DNA of 64,000 bases from Salmonirosea aquatica (GTDB lineage: Bacteria > Bacteroidota > Bacteroidia > Cytophagales > Spirosomataceae), in NCBI RefSeq assembly GCF_009296315.1, contig NZ_WHLY01000002.1:1364001-1428000 (forward strand), in the 5' to 3' direction. The stretch's first letter is position 1, and each line of letters opens with the position of its first letter. Below are positions 9,835 through 19,303 of this stretch, piece after piece. A program made the position numbers and the translations under genes. Below the pieces are notes generated by a model. The model searched no databases and was not told the origin of the DNA. It was given only the letters and a program-made list of their open reading frames with translations.

Positions 9835-11393
9835 TCAGAGGGGAATGTTTCCGTGCTTCTTTTTGGGCAAAGTGTCTACTTTATTTTCCAGCATGGCGAA
9901 GGCCCGAATCAGCTTTTCGCGGGTTTGCTCGGGATAAATCACCTCATCCACGTAGCCCCGGTGGGCAGCGCGGTAGGGGTTGGCAAACTTGTGGGTGTAC
10001 TCCTGCACTTTTTCACGCAGTTTCTCCGCCGGATCGTCCGCCTCCGCAATCTCGCGCTTGAAAATAATCTCGGCCGCGCCGCTGGCCCCCATCACCGCGA
10101 TTTCGGCCGTTGGCCAGGCGTAGTTCATGTCGGCCCCAATGTGCTTGGAATTCATTACATCATAGGCCCCCCATAGGCTTTGCGGGTGATGACCGTGATG
10201 CGGGGTACCGTGGCCTCGCAAAAAGCATAGAGCAATTTAGCGCCGTTGGTAATGATGGCGTTCCATTCCTGATCGGTGCCGGGCAGGAAGCCGGGTACGT
10301 CTTCGAGCACCAGCAGCGGAATATTGAAGCTGTCGCAGAAACGAACGAAGCGGGCCGCCTTCTGACTGGCGTGGATATCAAGTACCCCGGCCAGCACGGC
10401 GGGCTGATTGGCCACGATGCCAATGCTCCGCCCGGCCAGGCGCGCGAAACCCACGACGATGTTTTCGGCAAAATGACAGTGTACCTCAAAAAAACTATCG
10501 GCGTCAGCCAGTTCATCAATCACTTCCCGGATGTCGTAGGGTTGGTTGGGGTTCGCCGGAATGATGTCTTTCAATTTGGGACGCTGCTCGTCGGTACCTT
10601 CGTAAGGCTGGCGCGGGGCTTCGTCCTCACAATTCTGGGGCATATAGCTCAACAGCTTTTTTAGGTATTCGATGCACTGCACTTCATTGGCGGCCACAAA
10701 GTGCGTTACGCCCGACTTGGTGGCGTGGGTCATGGCACCGCCGAGCTCTTCGGAAGTCACGTCTTCGTGGGTCACGGTCTTCACCACGTTAGGCCCCGTC
10801 ACGAACATATAGCTGGTATTTTCCACCATCAGGATAAAGTCCGTGATGGCTGGAGAGTACACCGCCCCGCCCGCACAGGGACCCATCACGGCCGATATCT
10901 GGGGAATGACGCCCGAGGCCAGGGTGTTTTTATAAAATATATCGGCATAGCCGGCGAGCGAAAGCACCCCCTCCTGAATACGCGCGCCGCCCGAATCGTT
11001 GAGGCCCACGATAGGGGCGCCATTTTTCATGGCCAGGTCCATAATCCGGATGATCTTCTCGGCGTGGGTTTCAGAAAGCGAGCCGCCAAACACCGTAAAA
11101 TCCTGGGCGAATACGTAGGTAAGCCGCCCCGCTACAGTACCATAACCCGTCACGACGCCATCGCCGAGGTAGTGTTCCTTGTCCAGCCCGAAATCTTTGC
11201 TGCGGTGCATGACAAATTTACCGATCTCTTCGAAGGTACCCTCGTCCATCAACAGCTCCACGCGCTCGCGGGCCGTCAGTTTTCCTTTTTTGTGCTGGGA
11301 GGCAATCCGCTTTTCACCGCCTCCCAACAGGGCCTCGGCGTTTTTTTTATCCAATATTTCGGTTCGACCCGTCGTTGAATCCGGCGTTTTCAT
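9835..11393 (-). pseudogene. Acyl-CoA (propionyl/methylmalonyl) carboxylase beta subunit, one frameshift
   Basis: Carboxyltransferase subunit that moves CO2 from biotin to an acyl-CoA. The N-terminal frame holds [39 protein letters not shown] and [12 protein letters not shown]; the C-terminal frame holds [12 protein letters not shown] and the conserved end KHGNIPL. They join at [16 protein letters not shown] if one G is added to a run of six (plus-strand C 10167-10172). Such a core enzyme is unlikely to be dead, so an under-called homopolymer is the likely cause. ATG 11393 is chosen ([10 protein letters not shown]); an ATG at 11450 is possible. No biotin carboxylase gene is in view. Confidence 0.9.
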
Positions 11394-11510
11394 GTTGTTT
11401 CGCTCGTTTGTTTGTGAGGGTGTTGGTTTGGGATAGGTTGGTTTTTTCATTGTACTTTTACTTTTCAACCAACCGGCAAATAACGGGCAATTTACGGAAT
11501 CAATACTTTT

Positions 11511-12565
11511 ATGCAACAACGTACCGGACGGGGGTACCTAGGGAGCCAACCTTTGTTCCTACTGCTTTTGCTCAGCATTGGATCAGGGCTGGCCGCCCAG
11601 CCCACAGGCGGGAGAGCGGGTCTTACTTTCCTACAGCTCCCCCCACTGCACGCCTCACGGCGCTGGGGGCGCGCCATGTTACGCTGTCGGGCGCCGATGC
11701 TACTTTATTCATGCAAAATCCGGCTCTGCTGGATACGGCCAAAGTTGACCAACTCTCGATGACATATATGCCCTACCTGGCTGACACCCGCTTTGTGAGC
11801 ATGGCCTTTGCCCACGAATTCGGGGAAATGCGGGGTGTATGGGCGGGTGGTATTCAGTATTTCAACTACGGTACGATGGTAGAAACGGATGATCTGGGCA
11901 ATCCGGTGGGCGAATTCCGGGCGGCCGACTACTCACTGTCGGTAGGCTATGGCAACACGATTCAGAACATTACCATCGGCGGCGCGCTAAAACTAGTGGG
12001 CTCCTCGCTGGCCAGTTACCAACTATGGGGGCTGGCGCTGGATTGGGGGGCCGTGTTCAGGCATCCTACCCGTGACCTGACTGCCGGTTTTGTAGTGAAA
12101 AACCTGGGGTTCCTGAAACAAAACTACGCCGGCGGCGAGGTACCTCCCCTGCCCTTCGACCTGCGGATAGGCGTTACTTTCAAGCCTGAGTATGCACCTC
12201 TGCGCCTTTCACTCACCGCCCACCACCTCAACTCCTTCGACATGGTATATAATGATCCGGCTCTATTTTATGATTTCGATGCGAATGGCAATCGTATTCC
12301 ACGCAAAACCAACCTACCCGAAAAATTCCTGCGGCACCTCACGCTGGGTACCGAAATCCTGATTCATCCTACCTTTCGGCTTATGCTGGGCTACGACCAC
12401 CTGCTCCGGCAGGAGTTGCGCCTACAGGATATGGGCGGTTTTTCGGGCTTTTCATTTGGTGCCTGGCTACGGATCAAACGGTTTGAACTCGCTTACGGAC
12501 GCGCCCAGTACCATGCAGGAATGGCTGCCAATACCTTCAGTTTTAATCTAAATCTGAAAAAATGA
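11511..12565 (+). pseudogene. porQ: Type IX secretion system protein PorQ, one frameshift
   Basis: Outer-membrane beta-barrel partner of the type IX secretion machinery. One frame gives a clean signal peptide ([10 protein letters not shown] to GLAAQ) and the family's mature start GRAGLTFLQLPP; the other continues TARLTALGARHVTLSGADATLFMQNPALLD to the natural C-terminus FSFNLNLKK. Adding one C to the run of six at 11639-11644 fuses them exactly as in intact PorQ proteins. The long plus-frame that could start at 11375 runs over the carboxylase start and is not a real N-terminus. Divergent from the carboxylase gene. Confidence 0.85.
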
Positions 12566-12673
12566 CCGTTTTTTCCAAACGGGAACGGTTGTTTGGGTGT
12601 TAATTTCTTTCAACCCGTCCTCACCTATCGTTCCGGCTCCCTTTATTTATTACCAAATTATAGTTTTTTTTCC

Positions 12674-12694
12674 GGCGGCCTGCCGCCCTTTTTT
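12674..12694 (+). terminator. Intrinsic terminator after porQ
   Basis: Perfect GGCGGC/GCCGCC stem with a 2-base loop (possibly opening to 4), followed by six T residues; located between porQ and hslU. Confidence 0.65.
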
Positions 12695-12753
12695 AATCTA
12701 TACAATATAAAGATGGCAATCGGCTACTGGCTGTCCGCCATCAGCTAACCTAT

Positions 12754-14169
12754 ATGACTGAACACTTAGATCGACTTACCCCCCGGCAAATTGTAGCCGA
12801 ATTGGACCAATATATTATCGGCCAGCACGATGCCAAGCGCCACGTGGCCATTGCCCTGCGCAACCGCTGGCGTCGCATGAATAGCCCCGAAGAAATCCAG
12901 GGCGAAATTATCCCTAACAATATTCTCATGATTGGCGCGACGGGCGTAGGGAAAACCGAAATCGCCCGCCGTCTGGCCAAAATTGCCGACGCTCCCTTTG
13001 TCAAAGTTGAAGCTTCCAAATTTACCGAAGTAGGCTACGTGGGTCGCGACGTGGAAAGCATGGTGCGCGACCTGGTGGAGCAGGCAGTGGGCATGGTGAA
13101 AGCTCAGAAAAAAGAAGAAGTGAAAATCAGGGCCGAGCAGATGGTCGAGGATGCGATCCTGGATATTCTTATTCCGCCCATGCACGCCTCTTCGACCGCC
13201 GGAGTCGGCTTTGGAAATGATAACGGTAATGGTAGCTCTACCTCCGAATCCATGCCCGACAGCGATCAGGAACTGAATCAGCGTACCCGGGAGCGTTTCC
13301 GGGAGAAAATCCGCAACGGTGAACTCGACAGCCGGAAAATTGAAATCGAAATCCAGCAGAGTTCTGGCCCCAACGTGGGCATGATTGGCGGTGCGATTGA
13401 CGATGTTTCGATGATGAACATTCAGGAAATGATCGGCAATATGATGCCCCGGCGTGGCAAAAAGCGGAAGGTTACCGTGGAAGAGGCCAAGAAATTATTG
13501 TTGGAAGAAGAGGCCTCCAAGCTCATCGATATGGACGAGGTGAAGTCCGAAGCCATTCAGAAAGCAGAAAACCTGGGCATTATCTTCATCGACGAAATTG
13601 ACAAGGTGGCCTCCAGCCGTTCGGGTGGTAGCGGCGGTCCTGATGTCAGCCGTGAAGGCGTGCAACGTGACCTGCTCCCTATTGTGGAAGGCAGTGCAGT
13701 CAACACCAAGCACGGTATTATCAATACCGACCACATTCTGTTCATTGCGGCTGGAGCCTTCCACGTGGCCAAACCCTCCGATTTGATTCCGGAATTGCAG
13801 GGACGCTTCCCAATCCGGGTGGAACTACAGAGCCTGACGCAGGATGATTTTTACCAGATCCTGAAAGAACCCAAAAATGCCCTGACCAAGCAGTACGAAG
13901 CGATGATGCAGTCGGAACAGGTAGAATTGCGGTTTCAGGAGGAAGCAATCCGGGAAATTGCCAAAATTGCTTTCGAAGTGAACAGTGAAGTAGAGAACAT
14001 CGGAGCCCGTCGTCTGCAAACGGTCATGAGTTCACTCCTCAACGATTTCATGTTCGATATCCCGGATGTGATCGGACCGAACGCCCACGTGGTAGTCACG
14101 AAGGAAATGGTGGATGAAAAGCTTTCCAAGCTAGTCCAGAACCGCGACCTCAGCCAGTTTATTTTATAA
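12754..14169 (+). CDS. hslU: ATP-dependent protease ATPase subunit HslU
   Basis: AAA+ unfoldase that feeds proteins into the HslV peptidase. Walker A is GATGVGKT (residues 61-68), the pore loop GYVGRD follows at about 94-99, an acidic insertion (I-domain) lies around 145-200, Walker B is IIFIDEID, and sensor II is GARRLQT. The C-terminus SQFIL matches the tail that docks into HslV. 471 residues, full length. hslV is not within the window next to it, unlike the usual hslVU pairing. No GGTACC occurs across this gene. Confidence 0.98.
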   Translation: MTEHLDRLTPRQIVAELDQYIIGQHDAKRHVAIALRNRWRRMNSPEEIQGEIIPNNILMIGATGVGKTEIARRLAKIADAPFVKVEASKFTEVGYVGRDVESMVRDLVEQAVGMVKAQKKEEVKIRAEQMVEDAILDILIPPMHASSTAGVGFGNDNGNGSSTSESMPDSDQELNQRTRERFREKIRNGELDSRKIEIEIQQSSGPNVGMIGGAIDDVSMMNIQEMIGNMMPRRGKKRKVTVEEAKKLLLEEEASKLIDMDEVKSEAIQKAENLGIIFIDEIDKVASSRSGGSGGPDVSREGVQRDLLPIVEGSAVNTKHGIINTDHILFIAAGAFHVAKPSDLIPELQGRFPIRVELQSLTQDDFYQILKEPKNALTKQYEAMMQSEQVELRFQEEAIREIAKIAFEVNSEVENIGARRLQTVMSSLLNDFMFDIPDVIGPNAHVVVTKEMVDEKLSKLVQNRDLSQFIL

Positions 14170-14171
14170 GT

Positions 14172-14215
14172 AAAAGCTACTGGCTATTGGTCAATATCAA
14201 TAGCCAGTAGCTTTT
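14172..14215. terminator. Bidirectional terminator between hslU and esterase
   Basis: 18-bp perfect stem AAAAGCTACTGGCTATTG with its complement around an 8-base loop, A-rich on one side and T-rich on the other, placed between two convergent genes. Its GGCTATTGG core recurs in other gaps of this window. Confidence 0.85.
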
Positions 14216-15318
14216 CAATAATATAGCCACTCCAACGCCTTAGGAAATTCTTCGCCCCAGCGGGCTTCATTGTGTTTGCCTTGTGGATCAACTTCCAGCT
14301 TGACTTTTACCCGATCATAGCCATAGCCTTGTTTCTCGATGGTTTCGTGCAGGCTTTTCAGGTTCTTGACCATATTGGCCCCTTCACGATTACCTCCGTA
14401 CAAATAAATTCGGGTTTCGAACGGCTCGAAGAAGTGGATGGCGTCGAAATGGATGCGGGGCGATATCCATAAAGAGGGCGAGAAAATCATCAACCGACCG
14501 AACACATCAGGATGCATCAGTCCGGCGTACGTAGCCAGCAGTCCTCCCAGCGAGCTACCTCCGATCCCCGTGTGCAGACGGTGCGGTTTGGTGCGGTATT
14601 TGGCATCGATAGCCGGTTTCAGCGTATTGATTATAAAACGCAGAAATTCCCGTCCTTTACCTTTTCCATTGCGGGGAGTATCATAGGGCGAAAATTCATT
14701 GATCCGCTCTTTGTCACCATGATCAATGGCCACAATAATCACATCGGCCCGGTCACGGGCAGCCAATACTGCCAATTTGCGATCGATGCCCCAGTTACCA
14801 TAGGCCGAGCCCGCCCCAAACAGATTCTGGGCGTCGGTCAGGTACAGCACCGGATAGCGCCGGTCGGGGTGCTCGTGGTAGTTGTGAGGTAGCAGTACCT
14901 GAATTTTACGTTTAACCTTGAGTTCAGGTACGTCGTATGCCTCGGCCAAAAGTTCGACGATAGGAAACAGCGCCGAGTCGAGCGAAACACCGTTGCGTCT
15001 CCAGTGAGGTACGAAATCCTTGATCCGCTTACGGTCCAGGGGTGCAAAACGGTTCAGGGGCGCATTTCCGTTACTATCGAGTTCCACCTGATCCCAGCCG
15101 CCGCGGGTATATTTATACTCGATTTCGTCGGGCAGTTCAAGGTCTTTCGGAAAGACAAATTGGTAATGTCCGGGTGCTAGGCACTCCATTTTCAGTTCAT
15201 CGAGATCGGGCGACCAGTTGCAGAAATTCCCAGAGACATAGACCGGACGGTCATCCAGTATGGGCGTGATGAGTTCTAGTTTTAGCGTGCGTGTTGGGGA
15301 TTGTACAGCTATTTCCAT
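14215..15318 (-). CDS. Esterase-D/enterochelin-esterase-type hydrolase with N-terminal glycogen-binding-like domain
   Basis: Serine hydrolase of 367 residues. The first ~110 residues (VYVSGNFCNWSPD, YEYKYTRGGW-type pattern) resemble a CBM48/AMPK-beta immunoglobulin-like domain. The rest is an alpha/beta-hydrolase: nucleophile elbow GGSSLGG, and a C-terminal KHNEARWGEEFPKALEWLY segment that supplies the histidine. There is no signal peptide, so it is likely cytoplasmic. It lies 60 bases after folA on the same strand and may be the last gene of an fmt-folA-esterase transcript ending at the shared hairpin. Confidence 0.82.
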   Translation of the reverse strand: MEIAVQSPTRTLKLELITPILDDRPVYVSGNFCNWSPDLDELKMECLAPGHYQFVFPKDLELPDEIEYKYTRGGWDQVELDSNGNAPLNRFAPLDRKRIKDFVPHWRRNGVSLDSALFPIVELLAEAYDVPELKVKRKIQVLLPHNYHEHPDRRYPVLYLTDAQNLFGAGSAYGNWGIDRKLAVLAARDRADVIIVAIDHGDKERINEFSPYDTPRNGKGKGREFLRFIINTLKPAIDAKYRTKPHRLHTGIGGSSLGGLLATYAGLMHPDVFGRLMIFSPSLWISPRIHFDAIHFFEPFETRIYLYGGNREGANMVKNLKSLHETIEKQGYGYDRVKVKLEVDPQGKHNEARWGEEFPKALEWLYY

Positions 15319-15378
15319 AGTTCGCTGTTTAGGTCAAAAAAAATTAAGAGTCGGGTTAACTTATCTTTGTGATAAAGA

Positions 15379-15885
15379 TTATATAACATCTCTTATACTA
15401 TAATTGTTGAAAGAAAAGGCTATTGGATGGCGTTCATCTACGTCATGAAATTCCTCACTGACCAGCTGCCATTTTGCCTCATCTAAAACCTCAAAAAAAG
15501 TATCTCCTTCAATATCAGCCAGTACTCTTGTGATGTAGAGGCGATCTGCTAATTTTTTTTCCTGAACCTGCCGATATATTTCACCTCCTCCGATGATAAA
15601 GGCTTCTTCGCTGTGGTGCTGCCGGGCTACGGTCAGGGCCTCCTCCAGGGAATTTACCACGTAGGTACCCTCTGCAATATAGCCGGGCGAACGGGTGATG
15701 ACGATGGACGTGCGACCGGGCAGCGGCTTACCGATGGACTCGAAGGTTTTACGGCCCATGATGATCGGGTGGCCCTGGGTCAATTGTTTGAATCGCTTCA
15801 GATCGTCAGGGAGCCGCCACAATAATTGGTTGTCACGGCCGATCACTCCGTTATTGGATACGGCAACAAGAATAGAAACAAGCAT
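15379..15885 (-). CDS. folA: Dihydrofolate reductase
   Basis: Reduces dihydrofolate with NADPH. Family marks are VAVSNNGVIGRDNQLLWRLPDDLKRFK, GHPIIMGRKTFESIG, LPGRTSIVITR and FIIGGGEIYRQ; the glutamate/aspartate of the active site falls in LPDDLK. About 168 residues, normal length. ATG 15885 (MLVSILVAVS) is chosen; an in-frame GTG at 15912 would add nine residues. It follows fmt by 39 bases, and both need folate cofactors, which supports one transcript. Confidence 0.96.
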   Translation of the reverse strand: MLVSILVAVSNNGVIGRDNQLLWRLPDDLKRFKQLTQGHPIIMGRKTFESIGKPLPGRTSIVITRSPGYIAEGTYVVNSLEEALTVARQHHSEEAFIIGGGEIYRQVQEKKLADRLYITRVLADIEGDTFFEVLDEAKWQLVSEEFHDVDERHPIAFSFNNYSIRDVI

Positions 15886-15924
15886 GTCGTTAGATTGATT
15901 TGTCGATAGCACCAGGCTATCCTT

Positions 15925-16851
15925 TCAGAATCGGAAACCCCGCAGGAGGTCCTCGGTTTTCATCCGTTTTTTTCCTTCCACCTGAATGTCATGAACGGCT
16001 ACCCAGGCATCGGCCGCCCGAAAGTATAGGAAAGTCTTTTGATCGGACCAGTAGTCACCGGGTTCGGCGTTTGGTTCTGGATCAGGTTTCACTACGCTCA
16101 CATGGTATAGTTTACAAAATTGACCGTTCAGGGTCGTCCAGGCGGCTGGGTAGGGCGATAATCCCCGTACAAAATTCCGAATCTCAGCTGCCGGGCGGTT
16201 CCAGTCGATTTCACACGTTTCCCGAAAAAGTTTAGGTGCCTCCTTGCCTTCCCGCCCGGCGGGCTGAGGAATCTGCGGATAGGTACCCGCTTCGATGGCC
16301 CGTACCGTGCGTAGCACCAATTGGGCACCCTGTTTCATCAGGCGCTCATAGAGGGTACCTGCCGTGTCGTCGGACGCAATAGCTTCTTTCTCCTGAAAAA
16401 TGATCTTGCCCGTATCAATTTCTTTTTCTATAAAAAAAGTGGTCACGCCGGTTTCCGTTTCCCCGTTCATGATGGCCCAGTTGATCGGCGCCGCTCCCCG
16501 GTAGTCGGGCAGCAGCGAGGCGTGTAAGTTGAAGGTACCTAGTCGTGGCATGGCCCACACTACTTCGGGCAGCATACGGAATGCCACGACGACCTGCAGA
16601 TCGGCCTCAAACGAGCGCAGTGTAGCCAGAAATTCGGGATTTTTAAGTTTTTCGGGTTGCAGCACCGGTATACCCCGGGCTACCGCACACTGCTTCACGG
16701 GCGATTCGGTCAGTTTTTGCCCACGGCCAGCCGGTCGGTCGGGGGCGGTGATAACCGCTACGACCTCACATTGGTTATCCAGGAGTAGTTGCAAGCTGGA
16801 AACGGCAAATTCGGGCGTTCCCATAAATATGATTTTCAACGGTTTTGACAT
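15925..16851 (-). CDS. fmt: Methionyl-tRNA formyltransferase
   Basis: Formylates initiator Met-tRNA with 10-formyltetrahydrofolate. IIFMGTPEFAVSSL opens the N-terminal domain, the catalytic region HASLLPDYRGAAPINW is intact, and EIDTGKII follows; the C-terminal OB-type tRNA-binding domain ends in KTEDLLRGFRF. 308 residues, full length. Head of a likely fmt-folA unit. Confidence 0.97.
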   Translation of the reverse strand: MSKPLKIIFMGTPEFAVSSLQLLLDNQCEVVAVITAPDRPAGRGQKLTESPVKQCAVARGIPVLQPEKLKNPEFLATLRSFEADLQVVVAFRMLPEVVWAMPRLGTFNLHASLLPDYRGAAPINWAIMNGETETGVTTFFIEKEIDTGKIIFQEKEAIASDDTAGTLYERLMKQGAQLVLRTVRAIEAGTYPQIPQPAGREGKEAPKLFRETCEIDWNRPAAEIRNFVRGLSPYPAAWTTLNGQFCKLYHVSVVKPDPEPNAEPGDYWSDQKTFLYFRAADAWVAVHDIQVEGKKRMKTEDLLRGFRF

Positions 16852-16968
16852 AGACGATCTTCCAGCTGTTTAAAAACTGCAATCCACTTATTCCAAGCAT
16901 TTTACAATTTTTTGAATTTATTTTTCAATTTTTTACAACGTTGCCTTGGTCCATTTTCAACCATTCTG

Positions 16969-16999
16969 TTGGCAAGGTTTGCAAATATTGTTAAATTTG
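16969..16999 (+). promoter_or_regulatory. Bacteroidota-type promoter (TTG-N20-TAAATTTG)
   Basis: TTG at 16969-16971, a 20-base spacer and TAAATTTG at 16992-16999, an exact match to the Bacteroidota sigma-factor pattern. Transcription would begin near 17005, about 12 bases before the short leader frame. Confidence 0.7.
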
Positions 17000-17016
17000 T
17001 CGTCCAAGATTGGACT

Positions 17017-17061
17017 ATGAAACAATATTTCCGATACGGCTTCCCAACCGAAGAGACCTGA
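17017..17061 (+). CDS. 14-codon leader peptide candidate (MKQYFRYGFPTEET)
   Basis: A very short frame just after the promoter, with four aromatic residues in fourteen. Its TGA stop shares its last base with the first base of a terminator stem. It may be a regulatory leader whose translation affects the terminator, or chance within a small RNA. No homologue is known to me. Confidence 0.4.
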   Translation: MKQYFRYGFPTEET

Positions 17062-17086
17062 AAATCACTCCTGCGAGTGATTTTTT
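17061..17086 (+). terminator. Terminator overlapping the leader stop codon
   Basis: 10-bp stem AAAATCACTC/GAGTGATTTT with a CTGC loop and six T residues. A ribosome stopped at the leader's TGA would cover this stem. With the promoter it delimits a transcript of roughly 80 bases. Confidence 0.8.
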
Positions 17087-17095
17087 ATTCTCCAT

Positions 17096-17121
17096 GAACG
17101 GTCGGCACGCCGTTCTTTTTT
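17096..17121 (+). terminator. Second terminator before greA
   Basis: GAACGG/CCGTTC stem with an 8-base loop, then six T residues, 10 bases after the first terminator. Two in series would make read-through into greA low unless regulated. Confidence 0.6.
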
Positions 17122-17180
17122 GTTATAAAGCCCCTAGTAAATAAACGATATTTTTAATTTTCAAACGACTGTCTGACCCC

Positions 17181-17657
17181 ATGGCAAAGATTTCATACTA
17201 CACCGAAGAAGGCCTCAACCGCCTGAAAAATGAATTAAATGACATGAAAACAAAGGGGCGCACCGAAATCGCCCGCCAGATTGCCGAAGCCCGCGACAAG
17301 GGGGACCTGAGTGAAAACGCCGAGTATGATGCCGCTAAGGATGCCCAGGGCCTGCATGAGATGAAAATCGCCAAGCTGGAGGAAATCCTCTCCAATGCCC
17401 GGGTCTTGGACGAATCGTCCATCGACACCTCCCTGGTGGCGGTGCTGTCTACGGTCAAGTTGAAAAACAAGAAAAACGGTGCTGTAATGAGCTACACCCT
17501 GGTTTCGGAAGAAGAAGCGGATCTGAAAACGGGCAAGATTTCGGTAGGATCGCCCATCGGGAAAGGGCTACTGGGCAAAAAAGTAGGCGAAGCGGCCGAG
17601 ATCAAGATCCCGGCCGGTACCGTCGAATTTGAAATACTGGAAATCAGCCGAGGCTGA
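17181..17657 (+). CDS. greA: Transcription elongation factor GreA
   Basis: Rescues backtracked RNA polymerase by stimulating transcript cleavage. The N-terminal coiled coil carries the signature IAEARDKGDLSENAEYDAAKD with the acidic tip residues; the C-terminal FKBP-like domain shows ISVGSPIGKGLLGKKVGE and ends with VEFEILEI. 158 residues, normal. The start is ATG 17181. Two terminators lie between it and the nearest clear promoter. Confidence 0.97.
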   Translation: MAKISYYTEEGLNRLKNELNDMKTKGRTEIARQIAEARDKGDLSENAEYDAAKDAQGLHEMKIAKLEEILSNARVLDESSIDTSLVAVLSTVKLKNKKNGAVMSYTLVSEEEADLKTGKISVGSPIGKGLLGKKVGEAAEIKIPAGTVEFEILEISRG

Positions 17658-17663
17658 GTGTGA

Positions 17664-17724
17664 TGAACAATGAATGGTGAAAAGTCGCCAATTTCGATTC
17701 CACTATTTCATGATTCATTGTTCA
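17664..17724. terminator. Inverted repeat between convergent genes
   Basis: TGAACAATGAAT (17664-17675) and its complement (17713-17724), extended by a GAAA/TTTC pair, with a loop of about 25-37 bases. Placed between greA and the opposing LolA-like gene; possibly a weak shared terminator. Confidence 0.4.
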
Positions 17725-17730
17725 TTTCCA

Positions 17731-18438
17731 CTATTTGATCTTGAACTGCTTATCGTCGATTCCCTTATTTAGTTTGATCGACTGCGTTTCCATAGTCATT
17801 TCGAATTGCCCCAGTTTCTGACTCCTCGTGAAAGGGAACTTGATACCGTTCACTTCTTTGTAGTTTCCAAACCGTATATCTGTCTCGACTTTACCCCGGG
17901 GTGATTCATTCGTAGCGGATCGCTTCACCTTCAGGCCGGTTTGTTTATCGAAGTAATCGTACCATTCTTTGCCATCGACTGTATACTGAATCTTGTAGGC
18001 ATCCTTGTCATCTACTTTCTCCACGCCCACCAGCTTTTTCTCCACCCCCAGTGTATCGTAGTATAGCTCGGGAAAAGGATGGCCCTGCAAAAATTCCATG
18101 AAAGCTTCCTTCCCATCCTTGGTGGTCTGCTGCCCCCGCATCGAGCGCGACAGGGTAGTACCGTCAAAGGTAGCGCCTCCAGCTTCGTTTCCCATCATAT
18201 AAGACACCTGTTTGTATTTATTGGGCATTTTCATTTTTGTTTCCATTTCCAGTGTGCGACCTTGGATATCGGCTGTCGCGCTGGCGGTCATATCCTGTAG
18301 TGAACGGAGTTTTTCGAGGCCGCCAATAGCCGTCAGGTATTTGCTAACTACCGCATCAGCCGTGGTCAGATCCTGGCCCTGAGCCGAGAAACCCAGCAGC
18401 CATGCCACCAGGAGTCCGGAGAACATTTTGATTTTCAT
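17731..18438 (-). CDS. LolA-like outer-membrane lipoprotein-sorting family protein
   Basis: Periplasmic protein of the LolA/LppX-like fold, 235 residues. The signal peptide is MKIKMFSGLL to FSAQGQ, then TTADAVVSKYLTAIGGLEKL, a start seen in many Bacteroidota members. Alternating strands follow (TYWYDYFDKQTGLKVKR-type pattern, FGNYKEVNGIKFPF). Whether it carries lipoproteins or another lipid is unknown. It ends close to greA, convergent. Confidence 0.8.
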   Translation of the reverse strand: MKIKMFSGLLVAWLLGFSAQGQDLTTADAVVSKYLTAIGGLEKLRSLQDMTASATADIQGRTLEMETKMKMPNKYKQVSYMMGNEAGGATFDGTTLSRSMRGQQTTKDGKEAFMEFLQGHPFPELYYDTLGVEKKLVGVEKVDDKDAYKIQYTVDGKEWYDYFDKQTGLKVKRSATNESPRGKVETDIRFGNYKEVNGIKFPFTRSQKLGQFEMTMETQSIKLNKGIDDKQFKIK

Positions 18439-19303
18439 AATAAGCGAAATTTTGATTTCAGGTAAATGTATAAAATCAGAAAATTATAGTTTGATACTTT
18501 CAGTTTGGAATTAGCTCACAAACTCCACTCAGTTAGCACAATTTACTGTTTTCAAGCGGCTTACGCACTAATTCCTGTCTTTTCTTTTCACTTCTTTTCA
18601 AGGAAGCACACCATTCAATTGGGATGGATACATACCTCCTATCTCTACCAATACAAAGAAAATACAAAAGATTTCGCTCAGCTATCCATACTTAGTTTGG
18701 GATTCGATAAAAATACTTTCACCCCCGCGCTACATCAGTTTGGCAGGCCCGACTTCCACATACAGTACTAAAAAAATCAAAAAAAGTGACAAAAAAGTAT
18801 TTTACAGGTAGGGGTGTTTACTGAAGGCAGACGTCAAGTCAAATGGACACCCCAGTTGACCTCCTCGTCTACTGAGAGGTACCCTACTTCATAATCAACT
18901 GAGTATAGTATTGTACATTTCTTATACCGATATTCATAAGTGTATAGTCTTTTAAGAAATAATTCAATTATTAATCATTTATCAGTTGCATGCATAGGTA
19001 AACAATCCCCTTTGTCTACTTACTCTTGATGATTTATTTCCATGTAGTTCAAAAACGGACCTTCTGAAAAAAAGTCCGCCTAATCCTGAAGACAGGTTTT
19101 ACCGCATCCCCTGTATGGTGGATAGCCATTCTAAAATGACTGGCATTCAGAAGCATATATAAAATAATACACAACGAACCTAAACCTTTATCCCATGCTA
19201 CGCAATACGAGTTGAGTTCTCTCAAGCCGGGTCCAGCCGTACCCCGCTTCGAGCGCAAACACGGTCAATCAAGACAACTTTGCAAAACATAACTCACTTG
19301 ATT
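18439..19303. other. 865-bp gap with no convincing gene
   Basis: AT-rich gap between a minus-strand gene and the first SusC gene. Short frames here start with TTG or lack any family look. A small CGGAC...GTCCG hairpin occurs near 19055-19080. The promoter of the Sus operon must lie here, but I see no exact TAnnTTTG with a fitting -33 box close to 19304. Confidence 0.5.

Noticed and set aside
11375-12565. Single uninterrupted 396-codon reading of porQ from 11375
   Set aside because: Its first ~85 residues overlap the carboxylase start and lack a signal peptide; the real N-terminus is in another frame from 11511.
15362-15369. TATCTTTG as a plus-strand promoter element
   Set aside because: No plus-strand gene follows; it points into the 3' end of folA.
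18505-18771. 88-codon frame before the Sus operon
   Set aside because: TTG start, no signal, no family; likely chance in an AT-rich gap.
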